Assembly (NCBI GenBank): GCA_018697195.1
Contig: CM031864.1
Location: forward strand, 13,264,809-13,328,808
Origin: Certhia americana
Taxonomy: Eukaryota; Chordata; Aves; Passeriformes; Certhiidae
Length of the DNA: 64,000 nt
Reading direction: 5' to 3'
Under the pieces are notes generated by a model that had not been told where the DNA came from, did not search any database, and was given only the letters and a program-made list of their open reading frames with translations. Shown one piece after another: positions 1-11,172 of this stretch; within the stretch, counting starts at the first letter, position 1; every line of letters begins with the position of its first letter. The position numbers and the translations under genes are program-made.

Positions 1-1394
1 ATATAAATTTCCTCTGCTCTAGAGTTAGTGTTTTTCATTCTTCTTTCAGACCATTTTGAATCATGCTATAGTGAAATCTCATATTTTGTACACACTCTTA
101 TTCGCTATTCTCTTTAAGAATGGGAATTTCTGTCTTCCTATGGAATAATATAATTCCAACTATCATCTGCCTCCTGTCAGAATGTATTTCCCGTGATGGT
201 TAGACATTGTTACAATTATCCATTATGTTGGCATTTCAGTTTCTTTTGAACTGTATGATACATCAAGTCCCTACAACTGTTCCTAAATCACCAGACAGCT
301 TCCTTGCTTGATGTAGTCCATGGAGGGCAGGAATAAATTACCCTGGTTCATGGATCCCACGTGCATCTGCATGGCAGGATTGGCAGGTGTGGGTTCACAC
401 TGTTGCTCAGCGTTGCACAGAAAAAACATTCAAAAATTGCAGCACTGGAAAGGATGGGGAGAAGATGTAAATACCCGGTAGCAATGCTGGGTACAAAAGA
501 CCCCCAAAACAACCAAGTGACATGACACAGAAAATATCCTTAAAGTCCCCTACTTTAAGGACCCTGGTGATCCTAGCCTGCATGAGTTAGATGAGCAAAG
601 AGGGACTCAGTGCAGCTGGGTTGTGTCAATTCTGTCTCTAATGGTCAAAACCACCGTACCATGTTTTTGATACCCATTATTTAAAACACCATCCATGCCG
701 GTTGGAGACAGAAGCCTTCCTTTGCTCAGCGACACGTAGTTCTAGGAGCTCTTGGTGTGCATAAATCTGGTATTAATAAACTCCAAATGATGACCAAAGA
801 ATAATTTTTGGGAGATGAAAACTCTTCTGACAGTGGTTCTAAGGAGAGCCAGAGAACATTAAAGCAGCCTCAAAGCCCAGATCTTAAATACAGAACTCCC
901 CACAAGCTCATGAGATTAAAACCTTTTGCATCCTAGCATCTGGAGATGCTGAATGAAGGTTCTGTCCAGGGGAAGCTAGACTATACCTGAGATGTGGGAA
1001 TTTTATTCTATCTGTGTCAGAATCTGAGTCCTATTCCTCGCCTTGTTGACTGAAGCCCGTGACTTTCATGATCTCAAAACCCAGGATTTTTACAGATAAA
1101 AGAAAGTTTGCATTTCCCTTCTTCCCATCCATTGTGTTTAAGCACAATCTTTCCAATTTACTATGAAAAACTTATATTTACATTCTCTAAATTTCAAAAA
1201 AAGTAATTGCAAACTAGTACCACATATCATGCAAGCATTAAGTACTTAAGGAGAGAAAATACTTCTGAGTGACTGAATTGTAAACAAAGTTTGTTTAAAC
1301 AACTTTTGTTATGTTTTTGCTGAGATTCATGTTTGCTTATCCAAGCGCCAACACATAAGAATTTGGTAATAAATTTAACTGTTTTATAAAGTAT
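1..1394. other. Unannotated AT-rich DNA
   Basis: No gene, RNA or repeat family is recognised here. Stop codons are frequent in all frames. The segment around 340-430 is slightly richer in GC but has no splice-bordered open frame that I could support. It is probably intergenic or intronic. Confidence 0.5.
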
Positions 1395-1513
1395 AGGGTG
1401 TTCCTTACTGGTATACAGAATACCAGTTAAATTTTGGAAATTTTACTTATTCTACCATTGATGCAGCCCACCAGAGCCTGGGCTAGCTCGAATGACACCA
1501 GCGCTGCGCCAGA
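1395..1513 (-). mobile_element. Possible remnant of retroviral internal region next to LTR
   Basis: Read on the minus strand, the LTR ends in ...CA, followed by TC and then TGGCGC (plus-strand GCGCCA, 1506-1511). A two-base gap and then TGG is the usual arrangement of a retroviral primer-binding site, and TGGCGC is how sites for tRNA-Lys begin. After these six bases the match to the usual Lys site is lost, so the site is either degenerate or made for another tRNA. No gag-like reading frame follows: the sequence becomes AT-rich host-like DNA within about 100 bases. The provirus therefore appears truncated just inside its 5' end. The boundary near 1395 is a guess. Confidence 0.35.
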
Positions 1514-1659
1514 TGTGGGGAACAGCTGCCCCATGGGGTTTGTGCCCACAGCTGAACCTTTAGAGCCACTTGCTCTGCAGTGGAAGAGCTCTCACTGCAG
1601 TCAGGGGTTGGGTAAAGGAGAAGGAAGAGGCTTTTCAGTGCTGAGGTTCCAACAGGAGG

Positions 1660-1665
1660 TTTATT
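1660..1665 (-). promoter_or_regulatory. LTR polyadenylation signal AATAAA
   Basis: Plus-strand TTTATT reads AATAAA on the minus strand, inside the LTR and in the context CTGAATAAACC. In LTRs this hexamer marks the 3' end of the R region. It supports the minus-strand orientation. Confidence 0.5.
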
Positions 1666-1807
1666 CAGGTTGAAGGGGTCAGGGACTAAAAAGCTGCAAG
1701 CACTGCTGTGCTCAGGATTTCATCCAGCATCAGAGCAAGGGGTGGGTACCAAACACAAACAGTGAGGGATCAGCAGGGGCAGAGTGAAGGGGTCACAGCA
1801 TTTCTTT

Positions 1808-1860
1808 GGGGCCAGCTGGGGCAAGTGGGAGCACAGGGCAGGGCACAGGGTCCAATGGGG
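1808..1860 (+). other. Potential G-quadruplex cluster within LTR
   Basis: Seven runs of three or more G fall within 53 bases (at 1808, 1818, 1827, 1836, 1841, 1848 and 1857), with loops of 2 to 6 bases. This satisfies the usual G3+N1-7 rule several times over. The G-rich strand is antisense to the LTR. Folding is a prediction from pattern only. Confidence 0.55.
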
Positions 1861-1931
1861 CATCGAGGGTTAGGAAACACCCAGGAATGTCCAGGGGGAG
1901 GTACACTCACAGGATTGGTTCAGGGTTGGAG

Positions 1932-2000
1932 TGACAGGGAAGGTGCCAGAACAAGGGGCAAGGTAACAGTGATTGACAGGGAAGGGGCTGGAACAAAGGG
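1932..2000 (-). repeat. Direct duplication inside LTR U3-like region
   Basis: Two copies of a segment beginning TGACAGGGAAGG and continuing through a GAACAARGGG motif start at 1932 and 1974, a spacing of 42 bases. They differ at a few positions. Duplicated U3 blocks in retroviral LTRs often hold transcription-factor sites. Confidence 0.6.
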
Positions 2001-2079
2001 TGGGGAAATGCCATACAAGGTACTTAGGGGAGGATACAACTTCAGAAATAAACCAGCTGAGGGAGAGCATGGGGGAACA

Positions 2080-5000
2080 TAAGAACAAACCACTAACATT
2101 AAAACTTAAGCCAGTTAAATGAAACAAATATGGGCTGCAACATACCATGAATTCACAGAATTTCCACAGTCTCTTTCCAGTGTCTCTTTTGACACTCTGC
2201 ACCCAAGAGGAAAATTCACCTAAAATAAGCTAGTTTGATCCTCCAGAGTATTTATGCTGTGGTAGATCAAATCACAAACTTATTTGAATTCTCCTGTATA
2301 AGATTCTGATGTTGTATCAGACTTTGCCCTTAAAATTAATGAGCTAAGTATTTCCAAGAGACAACCTTCTAGAATATTACCATATCATCTAATGATGTCT
2401 CCATGGCCTACATGTGATCCCTTTCAATTAGTCAGTCTTTGTTCAATAAGATCAGTCTGATGGGAGTGGACAATACATCTGAGGCAAAAGATTACAATGA
2501 GGGACAGTTCATCAAAACTGTTGACAAACTACGAATAACTTTGAGTTCTTATTAGCCAATTTTTTATGTAAGGGAAATATTTTATAACAATTGGATAAAA
2601 TTGTCATTTTCAGGGTAATGAACATTTAATGACATTGAACCAAAACTTATTTGCCTTTGTAATAGTGATTTAAATACATTTAAAAAAAAATATTATGAAA
2701 AATTGTGGCAGCACACTTGGAAGTGTAGTTTTAATTATCTGCAGCACTGCATTCACTTTCAGTCTTGGAAAGACTTCCTTTATAAAATATTTTTTTTACC
2801 ATATGTGGAAAGACTAAGGTACATATTTGGGTTGTTTATTTGGAGTTAGTTTTTTAAAAATTCTTCAGTCTTAAACTGACTGAAGTGGTCACCAGACTCT
2901 TTTTTATGTGTGGCAGTATCCATCTGTTTCTGTAATCAAGGAGAGGATTATATGCTACATATAACATCAAAATCTACCTTTGAAAACAAATATTATAAAA
3001 TATTAAGAGCTAATGGAATTATACATGGTATAGACCAATGTGGGCAACTTAATACATCATGACATGAACAATGGAAATCATATGTATTGTATTCTAGACT
3101 GGAACTTTTTTTTCTTCTGGACTTTTTGGTTCACAGAGGAAAATTCAGAGATAAACTACTAATATAGGTAAAATTCAGGATATCCATGACTTTTTTGCAA
3201 TTAAGATTATTTTATAATAAAAATAACTTTAGCCCCAAAATAACTGCCTCATTTACACCAAATAACATCTTCCTGTAGGAAAATGCTTTGTGGAGATGGA
3301 GAGGTAACAGATCTATTGCAGCTTTAGAGTTCTGATCATGTGGAGATCAACCTCCAGGAAAGACAGTGCTTGGAGAAGACCTTGTACATCTGAGCCTTGA
3401 TGGCTTGTTGAGAACTACAGAAAAGTGAGGCATATTTGCACTTTTTCAAATGTGAATGTGAGAAAGAAAATAGACATCCCAGGGAGGTCCAGAAAACTCA
3501 AGGGACTTCAGGACAGTGAGAAACCTGGACAGCTAGCCAGACATCATTTGGGGTTTTTCATCACATTTTCTGTTTCTGGTTGACATTTCTTCAGTTTTCC
3601 TGCATGTCCCTAAGGCCCTGATAATGTGGTTTTTTTTTTTTTGTTTGTTTGGTTTTTTTTTGTTTGTTTTGTTTTGTTTTGTTTTGCATGTGTTCTTGCC
3701 TTTATGCAGAGAATATGTTGTTTTGGTTTGATTTTTTCAAATGAAGTTTTAAAAATCCATTCTATAGAATACATGGTTTATCTAAAATATAAAATAATCT
3801 GTTAAGCCCTATTTAACAACTGAATGTACGTTCAGCAAACATAATGAATAATTTAAAAAATATTTATGCTTTGAAAAAATTACAAGCAGTAGTAAAATGA
3901 TAAGTGAAGTTGAAGCAACAGTATTTTAGCTATGTATGAACAGAAGTAAATTCACATATTAAAAAAAATCCCTACTGCTCTATAGAAGGCCAAAAGTAAG
4001 GCTGCTCATTGCAATGCAATTCTCTTTGTTTTGTTTTCTTCTTCTCACCTTTAGACAGTTATAAGGGAAGCTGCCACAGATTTCTTCAGTGTGTCTTGTT
4101 CTGTTATGCCTTAATTCAGTGGATAACACATTAGCCACATTAGACAGTCTTCATTTTTACTGTGTGTGTACATCAGCAACATGATATGGAAAATAAGTTT
4201 ATGTGTGTTCTGACTTTCACAGTATTATCAATGCCACTGGCTGCTCAATTCGGTAGCTACTAGATGAGCCTTAAAATTGCTGAGAAAAATAAAAATAGGC
4301 AGCAGTAGTGTCAACACATGGCAGTTTGTTATAGGAACACATTCTCTTCAGTGCTGTATCTAAATTCTTCAGATCAATATGTGATTTGTGGTTCTTCAAA
4401 TACTCAATTATCTCAGGTTTTGAAGATCTTGCCTGAAGACAGTAGAAAGAGTATTGATTTGTCTTTAATATAATACTTTTTGAAAGTGGTTCTTGAAACA
4501 ATTTCAACTTTAAATGTCATGTTTTCCTATAATTATTTTGATCCAATAAGTATAGCATTTGATCGTTATAGGCATGGGTAATTTTGCCACTTTTTACAGA
4601 AAACATTGCAGGATCTTTGAAGAAAATAGTTGTTTAATCCTTTCTATTTTCTCCCTTGCTTACAATGTAAGACAAATGGTAGTTATAGTGCAGTGATCTA
4701 ACACACCAATACATTTTTGAACTTTTGTGTTGTATGTTAACTGCTGCAATGATTGTGGTGATGAAACATTGCAGAGCACAGTCAAGAGACAGAGGACACT
4801 GAAAACTGGACATTAGGTCATTGATTGTAGGTAAATATTTGTCAGTGTTTATTTTTTCCTGTTTGAGAAAGAGAAATACTACAAATATTGCAGTAAATGG
4901 AAGCATACATACTGTGATAAATAGCCATGTTTCAGTTCTGCTTATTTAATGACAACTGCAGCCAAAAATACTCTGAAAGGGTTTAAGAATATTTGGGAGA

Positions 5001-5930
5001 TGGGTGATCAGAAGATGAAATCACACTTCATTATTCCTTTTTCCAAAAACAGCATGAGCAAACAAGACTGTAATTATGACCCCTTTAATTAAAACAATTC
5101 ATCGTACAATGGTATGTGTGCAGAAGTCTGCTGCTATTTTTTAAAGATCTCCTCCCTTAAATTACTTACTTTTATTCCTCGTTTGAAAAATCAATGGAAG
5201 GTTTTAAAGAGCTAGGTCTGTGGCACTGGAACAATGTTTCCTGCAGTGACCTGCTGCTCCCTAACTGATCCATGTCACAGAAGTCTCATACCACACAGTG
5301 CATTATGTGAATTGTATGTAGTCAGGTTAAGAGATTTTGTAAATCAAATGTTTCAAAATGGCTTGTCTGTTCATAACCCGAATAACCCAAAGTGTTTTTA
5401 CAAATGGAAATGAGTTTCTCTTGTACTAAAGGAGGCAGTTATTAGCAAAATGCAATCTCTAAGAGAATCCCATTCAGTGTTACAATATTGCAACTAAAAG
5501 CTATCTAAATACGATGAAATTCTTACCCCATTCATTTCATTTTTGCAATATAACATGCAAGTGAACACTTGGCTTCATCTTTCTTTGTGTTGAAGTTATA
5601 GCCACTTATGCAAGTGGACACCACCAAAATGATGAAAAAGGATTAACCTTATTCAACACTGTAATTTATTTCCTTTGGTTGAAACTTCCCTCAGCCACAT
5701 TTTTGGATGAAATTCAGTCTTCCTTCAGGTCTTAGAGGAAACCTGGAAATGATAGGATTTTATAGGAGACATAGAAGGACGCTTTCCTGCCTTGGGGAGG
5801 CAGCTGCAAGTAGCGATGCAGGCAGAGCAGCATAGCAGGGAAAGACTTCGCCCATGACCTACTCAATTTTGGAGTCTATTCAGGAAAACACTTAAGCACA
5901 CATTTCCTGCTCCTTATTATGTCCCACTAG
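2080..5930. other. Unannotated AT-rich DNA
   Basis: No gene is recognised. Visible items are a T/TTTG-rich tract (listed separately) and an 8-bp-arm hairpin at 2863-2885 (CTTCAGTC / GACTGAAG), which is expected by chance at this size. Short open frames on the minus strand at 4271-4507 and 4634-4906 have no recognisable content. Confidence 0.5.
3629..3686. repeat. T-rich / (TTTTG)n low-complexity tract
   Basis: A run of about 13 T is followed by TTTG and TTTTG units. This is simple-sequence DNA, read as CAAAA units on the other strand. Confidence 0.9.
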
Positions 5931-5939
5931 AACTTAAAC

Positions 5940-7340
5940 ACGTGCTTAAGTGTCTTTTGGAGGAGGAATGCTTTCCTGAGAAACCGCCGGAGAGAAATGG
6001 ATTCTTGTCCCTGCAACCCTGCTCCTTTCTGCCTTCCCGAGCAGTGCCTCTGTCAGCACAGGGCAGGGATGGGGAAGCTCACCTGGGCACGGGGCCATAC
6101 CTGCACCTGAGGGTCCCTGTGCCATGCCAAATGCCAACTGTGCCTTCCCCACGGCCCTGCTGAATGACTGCAGTCTACTCAGGGCTTAATGAGCTAAAAG
6201 AGAAAAGCTGTTGGGAGCGCCTGCTTATTTTATATCAACAATCAACTTCCTTTGTTCTTCATCTATGCAAATCAGTTGAAACTTACAACTTAAAGGTATC
6301 CTCATTTGGCAGTAATGATTCATCTGTGCTATTAGTTTATTTTCATGTTGAACAGTTTATTTACAAACATACATCCACTTTTCTGTTCTTAAAATCTGAA
6401 CTCTGCTTAAAAGCTGCACTCTCCATATTCCACATTACTAAGCATTCCTGTCTTGATTGTTTGTATGCAAGGCTATGAAGCAAGAGAAGCTCCATTGCTG
6501 CTCTTTGCTGGAGGGCTAGTTCCACTGGAAATGCTAAAATGACTTCCCTGCTCTATGTATAATTCATTGAAATGTTTTAATGGTCAAAGAGAAATGGGAA
6601 AATGAGCTGTACAGTGTACATATGCTAACTGTAAGGGCATTACTTTTTTTCTTTGTCCAGTTTTGTCTCTGGAATTTTTTCTACACACACACAGATTGTC
6701 GTAGGAAGCAGCTTAATTTCTAAATCTGATTTCTTCTGTTCATAATAAAATCTTTATTAAATAAGCAGTGGAGTAAAGCTAAATTAATAATGAGCAGCTA
6801 GATCCACCAATGCACTTGTGTGCAACAACTGTGAAAACGACAGCACATAACAGTTAGGCATCTGCTCCCTCTAGCTGCTCTGTGCCCGGAACAAGGTGCC
6901 CAGGTTCCTGCTGCATTTTATGGAGGCACTTGGACCCTCTGGACTGAAGATCATAATATGTGGATGGCTGTGGGGAGGGAGAACAGTTAGTGGTGAGGAA
7001 AAGCTGGGCACAGCAAAATGAATCTTAACCCATGTTCTCTAAGATCAGGTTGATCCTAAAGGATTAACAGCTGGTAAATGTGACGTGGAGGGTGGAACAT
7101 ATTTGTAAAGCCTTCAAACACAGAAGGAATTGACATGGAACCTGCTTGAGAGCCTTGTACGGCTCCTCTTTCTGCAAAGTGTGTGGTTGGCAAAGAAAAA
7201 CTCCAGCTTTGCTTGCTGTCGTCTGCTAGCCCGTGCAGAACAGCCTCTGTCTGTCCGGGGAGGGGCAGAGGGGCAGCCAGGGTCCTGCCCCTAAGCTCAG
7301 GTGACAGAGTGGCTGCTGCCAGCTATGCCTGACCTTGCTT
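5940..7340. other. GC-richer patches, no gene recognised
   Basis: Two patches (about 5940-6160 and 7180-7340) are clearly richer in G and C than the surroundings. A plus-strand open frame at 6164-6478 (104 codons) and frames at 5942-6163 show no familiar domain. Patch 7230-7290 has several short G runs. These could be noncoding exons or regulatory DNA, but nothing decides it. Confidence 0.3.
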
Positions 7341-7791
7341 CCCTAAGACTGGGCAGTGAGCTAAATTCTACATTTGCTCATCTGAGAAAAAGACAATAAT
7401 GACTGCATTTACCTCGGATGCTAACTAAATGCAAATTATTGTTTTCCTGAATATTGTACTCACCATTCCATAAAACAAGATGAAACCTCATTCTACCTCC
7501 CTGTGAGCTCTCTCCAGTTAACACCTGAAAGGCAGTTTTGCTCAACTATTCATCACATTTCTACTCTTACAAGTGTTGGGGATTTTGGCTTAACTGTAAA
7601 TTAAATTGAACTGTCTCAACCATGTGAAAGACATGTCCTTGAAAGACACAGAGCATAAAATGCATATTCAAATTCAAAATGCATATTCACATTACTTGGA
7701 AATAGGAGACCAATTATTAATTCCCAGATCCTCTGTGGGCATATATTTCTTTATATATTGAAACCTATTTATCTACATACATTTATATGTG

Positions 7792-7822
7792 TATATATAT
7801 ATATACACACACACACACACAT
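7792..7822. repeat. (TA)n(CA)n compound microsatellite
   Basis: About seven TA units run directly into about nine CA units. This is a typical vertebrate compound dinucleotide repeat and is likely polymorphic in length. Confidence 0.95.
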
Positions 7823-7961
7823 ACAACTATCTGGTCATCCACATCTTTTTCAAGAATAATTAATTTTTGTTTGAATTAAAACAAATTTACATAATGTAAA
7901 AATTAGGTCAGTTGTGCAAACTTCAGAAATGACCTTACTGAAAATCAAATATTTCTGAGAG

Positions 7962-7981
7962 TTTTTTTTTTTTTTTTTTTT
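7962..7981. repeat. T20 homopolymer
   Basis: An unbroken run of 20 T. No retroposed body with insertion repeats was recognised beside it. Confidence 0.95.
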
Positions 7982-9205
7982 ATTAAAAGGATATCTGAGA
8001 GACTCAATTGTTTTTGTAAACAAGAAAAATTTTGATTTCAGAAAACTATGGATATGGAAAGTATGGCGAAATGTTTGTGCTAGAGTTATGTGACATGAAT
8101 TTGTGGAATTCCTTCTAATATGAAATTGTTCTGTATTTTTTGTACTGTGGACATTAATGTAAAATATTAGCCACTCAACACTGAACACTGTCAGATGTGA
8201 GGAGCAATAAAAATAATATCTGTATGTTTCAATTATCCTGTTCACTCGAGAATTGAACCTGTTGTTTGAGTTTGTTAGACTTGTTTTAAAATTCTTTGAA
8301 AATGTTTTTTTTTTTTCTGCACTCAAGCTGTTAAAAATTATTACAATATTATAAATATATGTTTAATGAAAGTAATTCTCAAGCTAAGGCATTTTTTAAA
8401 AAAAGAAAAACAAAAAGCTGTTTTGAGACTGTATTGCTGAGCTATAAAACTCATCCAAAATATATATTTTTAATAGAAAAGGAAGCCAGTATAATAGATG
8501 GATAGTCTCAAAACGTAATCACAAACCCTATTACTGTTAGGAGTGTTATATTACCAAGAAAATAAAAACAATATGCACATCAATACATATCTGAAATTTA
8601 GCTTCCTTTATCTTGTCACCAAGTTAGGAGGTACAGATCAGTGCAAAACAACACTTTCTAATAATAGCTGTTGGTTGGTTTGTAGATTTTTTTTTTTTTT
8701 TTAAATGAAAATAGTATAGAGAAACATTCTGTGGTTTATTTTACATTTATAAATATGACTAATGCTAATATTGATTAAATTCTTCCAGGAAAGGAAAAAA
8801 AAGCCTTCTGTTTCAAAGTGTTTCAAGATCACTACTTCATGTGCAAAGAAATTAACTTGTCATTATCTAAATCAAGGAAAATATCAGAGCAGGAGTTTTC
8901 CTGAATCTGAGAGGCCTCTTGAGCTCTGGGCTCTAGATGCTCTAAGACTTGGGCAGCTGTGGAAAGGACAGGGATAACAGATGGACATAGAAGGGAGATT
9001 TTTTTGGCTGTAGGTCAAATGACACAGTGCACATTTCTTCCCTCTGGGCTTTCTCTGGAGGTTTCGTGGGGGCAGAAGCAGCACAGGGTGGCACTGCAAG
9101 GCTGGCTGGGTTGAGGGTAGTCTGCTGAAGACCCACAACCCTTTTGTCTGCAGCTCATATTATTCCAGTCTGTACCCCACAGTATCTGTTGAAGGGTAGA
9201 AATGG

Positions 9206-9220
9206 AAAAAAAAAAAAAAA
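9206..9220. repeat. A15 homopolymer
   Basis: An unbroken run of 15 A, followed 20 bases later by another A-rich stretch. Confidence 0.9.
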
Positions 9221-9880
9221 GGATAGCTTTCTTCAAATGAAAAAAATAAAAAGAGCTGCTCTACCTTTTTTTGTCTTCTTATTAAGATTGATCTTTGTTG
9301 TAGCTTATGCAATGTACTAAATTACAAAATAAGACACGCATATTAATCCCTAGAAATATTCAAACTTTTCACTTCCTTCCTCTAGTTTTCACACTAGATA
9401 AATTTCAATGGATTTGAAAGGATGCAAAGATAGTAGCCATGGTATATAACACTTTGAATAACCAGGTCTACTTGTTCAGCATATATAAAAATACAAAAAG
9501 CACTAGGACCACTTTACACATGGTGTGTTTAACCTCTTTTATTTGTCTTTAAGATATGGCAGAGTTGCAGAGTCTTAGGAGCAATTGTAAGAGCAAGTGA
9601 CTGGCCAGCCATTCAATTCTTATAGGTAATGATAAAAGCTAACAGCAGTTTGTTCCCAAACACCAACACTATACTGAGTGTATTTTTTTTAAAAAAAGAG
9701 TAGACTAACATTAGTTGAACGTAAAAGAAAGTTTGTCAAAAAATGGGAAAATGACATGATACTCAATTAAAAGAGCACAAAAAGAAAATGTGGCAGTTCT
9801 TTTGAAAATTCTTTACTATGATTTTATAGAGATCAGTTTCTAGGAGGGATCAAATGCAACCAAGCATTTCAAGCAAATAC

Positions 9881-10132
9881 CTCTGAAAAGCTGTTGACAA
9901 AAATATTTCTAATGTTTTCAATTCACAGAGTTTAAGATTTGTTTCAATGTGAGCTGTTCCTATCTCATATCTGTAGCTCAGGCTTGCAGATGAATTTTTA
10001 ATGATGAGCAATAGTGGTGTCAAATCATTTCCAGAGAGCATAATCTCAGCAAAGGATTCCTTCAAGATATTGTTTGTCTGCATGGACAGCATCAGACTGA
10101 ATGAATCTGAGTACTGTAGACCTTCACAGAGG
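9881..10132 (-). other. Exon-like open segment, unrecognised
   Basis: On the minus strand an open frame spans 9850-10212 (120 codons). Within it a pyrimidine-rich acceptor-like site (CTCTCCCCTCAG) precedes 10132, and a weak donor-like GTATTT follows 9881, giving a 252-base candidate exon. Its translation has normal amino-acid variety without low-complexity runs, for example SFAEIMLSGNDLTPLLLI, but I recognise no family. The donor is weak and no partner exon was found. A chance frame is the more likely explanation. Confidence 0.15.
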
Positions 10133-10463
10133 CTGAGGGGAGAGTTGTGTGTTTCACCAGTGAAATGTGGAAAAGCAATCAGGCACTGGATTACATGGCT
10201 GTCACTGTCCATTTGCCTTCTTTATCTCTTCTCACTCTGAGCTCTTGCAAGTAATGACATTACTGTGTAGAGCAAGACAAAAATGTGCAAGAAAGAATGG
10301 CTTTGGCATATTTAAACTTAGTGTTTTCAGTTTATTTGTAAAGCAATTAACATTTTTTTATTCGTAATACATATCTTCAATTATATACTTGAAGGAATAT
10401 TTGCTAAGGATGAAGGTTATTTTGCACTTCAATTCTTATAGGTAAACTTATATAGTGACCTTA

Positions 10464-10492
10464 TAATAGTTACCTTATAAAGGTAACTATTA
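10464..10492. repeat. Perfect hairpin, 13-bp arms, 3-base loop
   Basis: The left arm is TAATAGTTACCTT (10464-10476), the loop ATA, and the right arm AAGGTAACTATTA (10480-10492). The arms match perfectly. By a rough count a perfect arm of this length with a loop under about 20 bases should turn up in only a few per cent of random 64-kb windows. Diverged copies of the arm motif (GGTAAACTTATA, GTGACCTTATA) lie just upstream from about 10440. This may be the core of a small degraded inverted-repeat element. The stem is too short for a canonical microRNA precursor. Confidence 0.7.
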
Positions 10493-11088
10493 AGCAATTG
10501 GAAGGTTTTTATGGTTCATTAATCTGTTTTCAGTGTTCACCTCCATGTGTCCTATTACTTCATTTCCAATCAGTTGCCCCAATTTTTGTATATGGTCTTT
10601 GTATTAATAAATACAGGGGACATCTAAAAGAATTTGATAAACTGGTATGTGTAAAGTGGAAGGCCTGTTGTCTGAGGAGCACAGATTTTCCTGTACACAT
10701 TTGCTAAAGAGTCTGGGTGTGAACTTTCCAGTTTACCTGTCTGCATTCCACCCTTCCTTCATACTACAGTTCAAATGGCACTCAGGTTAAAGACAGTGTC
10801 TGTAAGTTTATGCATCTCCAACAACAAAGTAGATGAACACAACAGTGAGAAAGCAAATAACAAGAATTTTAGACAACCTGTGCTGTTTTCATTCTCCCCT
10901 CTGCTCATGAAAAAGCATTCTTTTAGCTATGCCCTTGATGATGCCCTTGACATTGGAAAAATAACAATAGCATCTTGCTTTGCTGAAAAATTGGAAAAAC
11001 ATAAGTCTCTATGTACTGTACTCAGAAAAGACTTTTCCTCTTAATCTAAATGTATCATTTAGATACATTTGCATTTTCTTAAATCTAG

Positions 11089-11172
11089 ATGCAAAGCCTG
11101 CAACTGACTGCTTGAATTTTAGTGGTTTAGGGACAGAATTATGTAATTCTTTGTCATTACTTCAAACCAGCA
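11089..11172 (+). other. Candidate internal coding exon 1 of a speculative gene
   Basis: An acceptor-like TTTTCTTAAATCTAG precedes 11089, and a consensus donor core GTAAGT follows 11172. One frame is open across all 84 bases (begins AKPATDCLNF, ends LLQTS) and leaves one base over. That phase fits the next candidate at 13541. The product is not recognised and no upstream exon with a start codon was found. The acceptor pyrimidine tract is only moderate, so confidence is low. Confidence 0.15.

Larger units (their letters stand above)
1514..2079 (-). mobile_element. Endogenous retrovirus LTR (566 bp, minus strand)
   Basis: The segment starts TGTGGGG and ends GGGGGAACA on the plus strand, so on the minus strand it runs TGT...ACA with the TG...CA ends of retroviral LTRs. 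A polyadenylation signal (AATAAA on the minus strand) lies about 150 bases before the LTR's 3' end, and a TC-TGGCGC primer-site-like stretch follows the end. Base composition is much richer in G and C than the neighbours. An internal duplication of about 27 bases at 42-bp spacing lies in the U3-like half, as enhancer repeats often do. There is no matching LTR within the window, and no target-site repeat is visible at the inner edge. It is therefore not a clean solo LTR but a truncated copy. Family assignment (ERVK- or ERVL-like) cannot be made by eye. Open frames across it (such as 1708-2082 plus) are not genes. Confidence 0.6.
7341..9849. other. Unannotated AT-rich DNA with simple repeats
   Basis: It contains a TA/CA microsatellite, a T20 run and an A15 run (listed separately). 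The 158-codon minus-strand frame at 7850-8326 is held open by the T20 run, which encodes polylysine, and is not considered a gene. Confidence 0.5.

Noticed and set aside
1708..2202. Open frames of 124 (plus) and 110 (minus) codons
   Set aside because: They are composition-driven frames across the GC-rich LTR on both strands and do not resemble any retroviral protein.
2863..2885. 8-bp-arm hairpin
   Set aside because: By rough count about a dozen such hairpins are expected by chance in a window of this length.
7850..8326. 158-codon minus-strand open frame
   Set aside because: It is held open by a T20 run and other T runs that read as lysine. There is no recognisable protein content.
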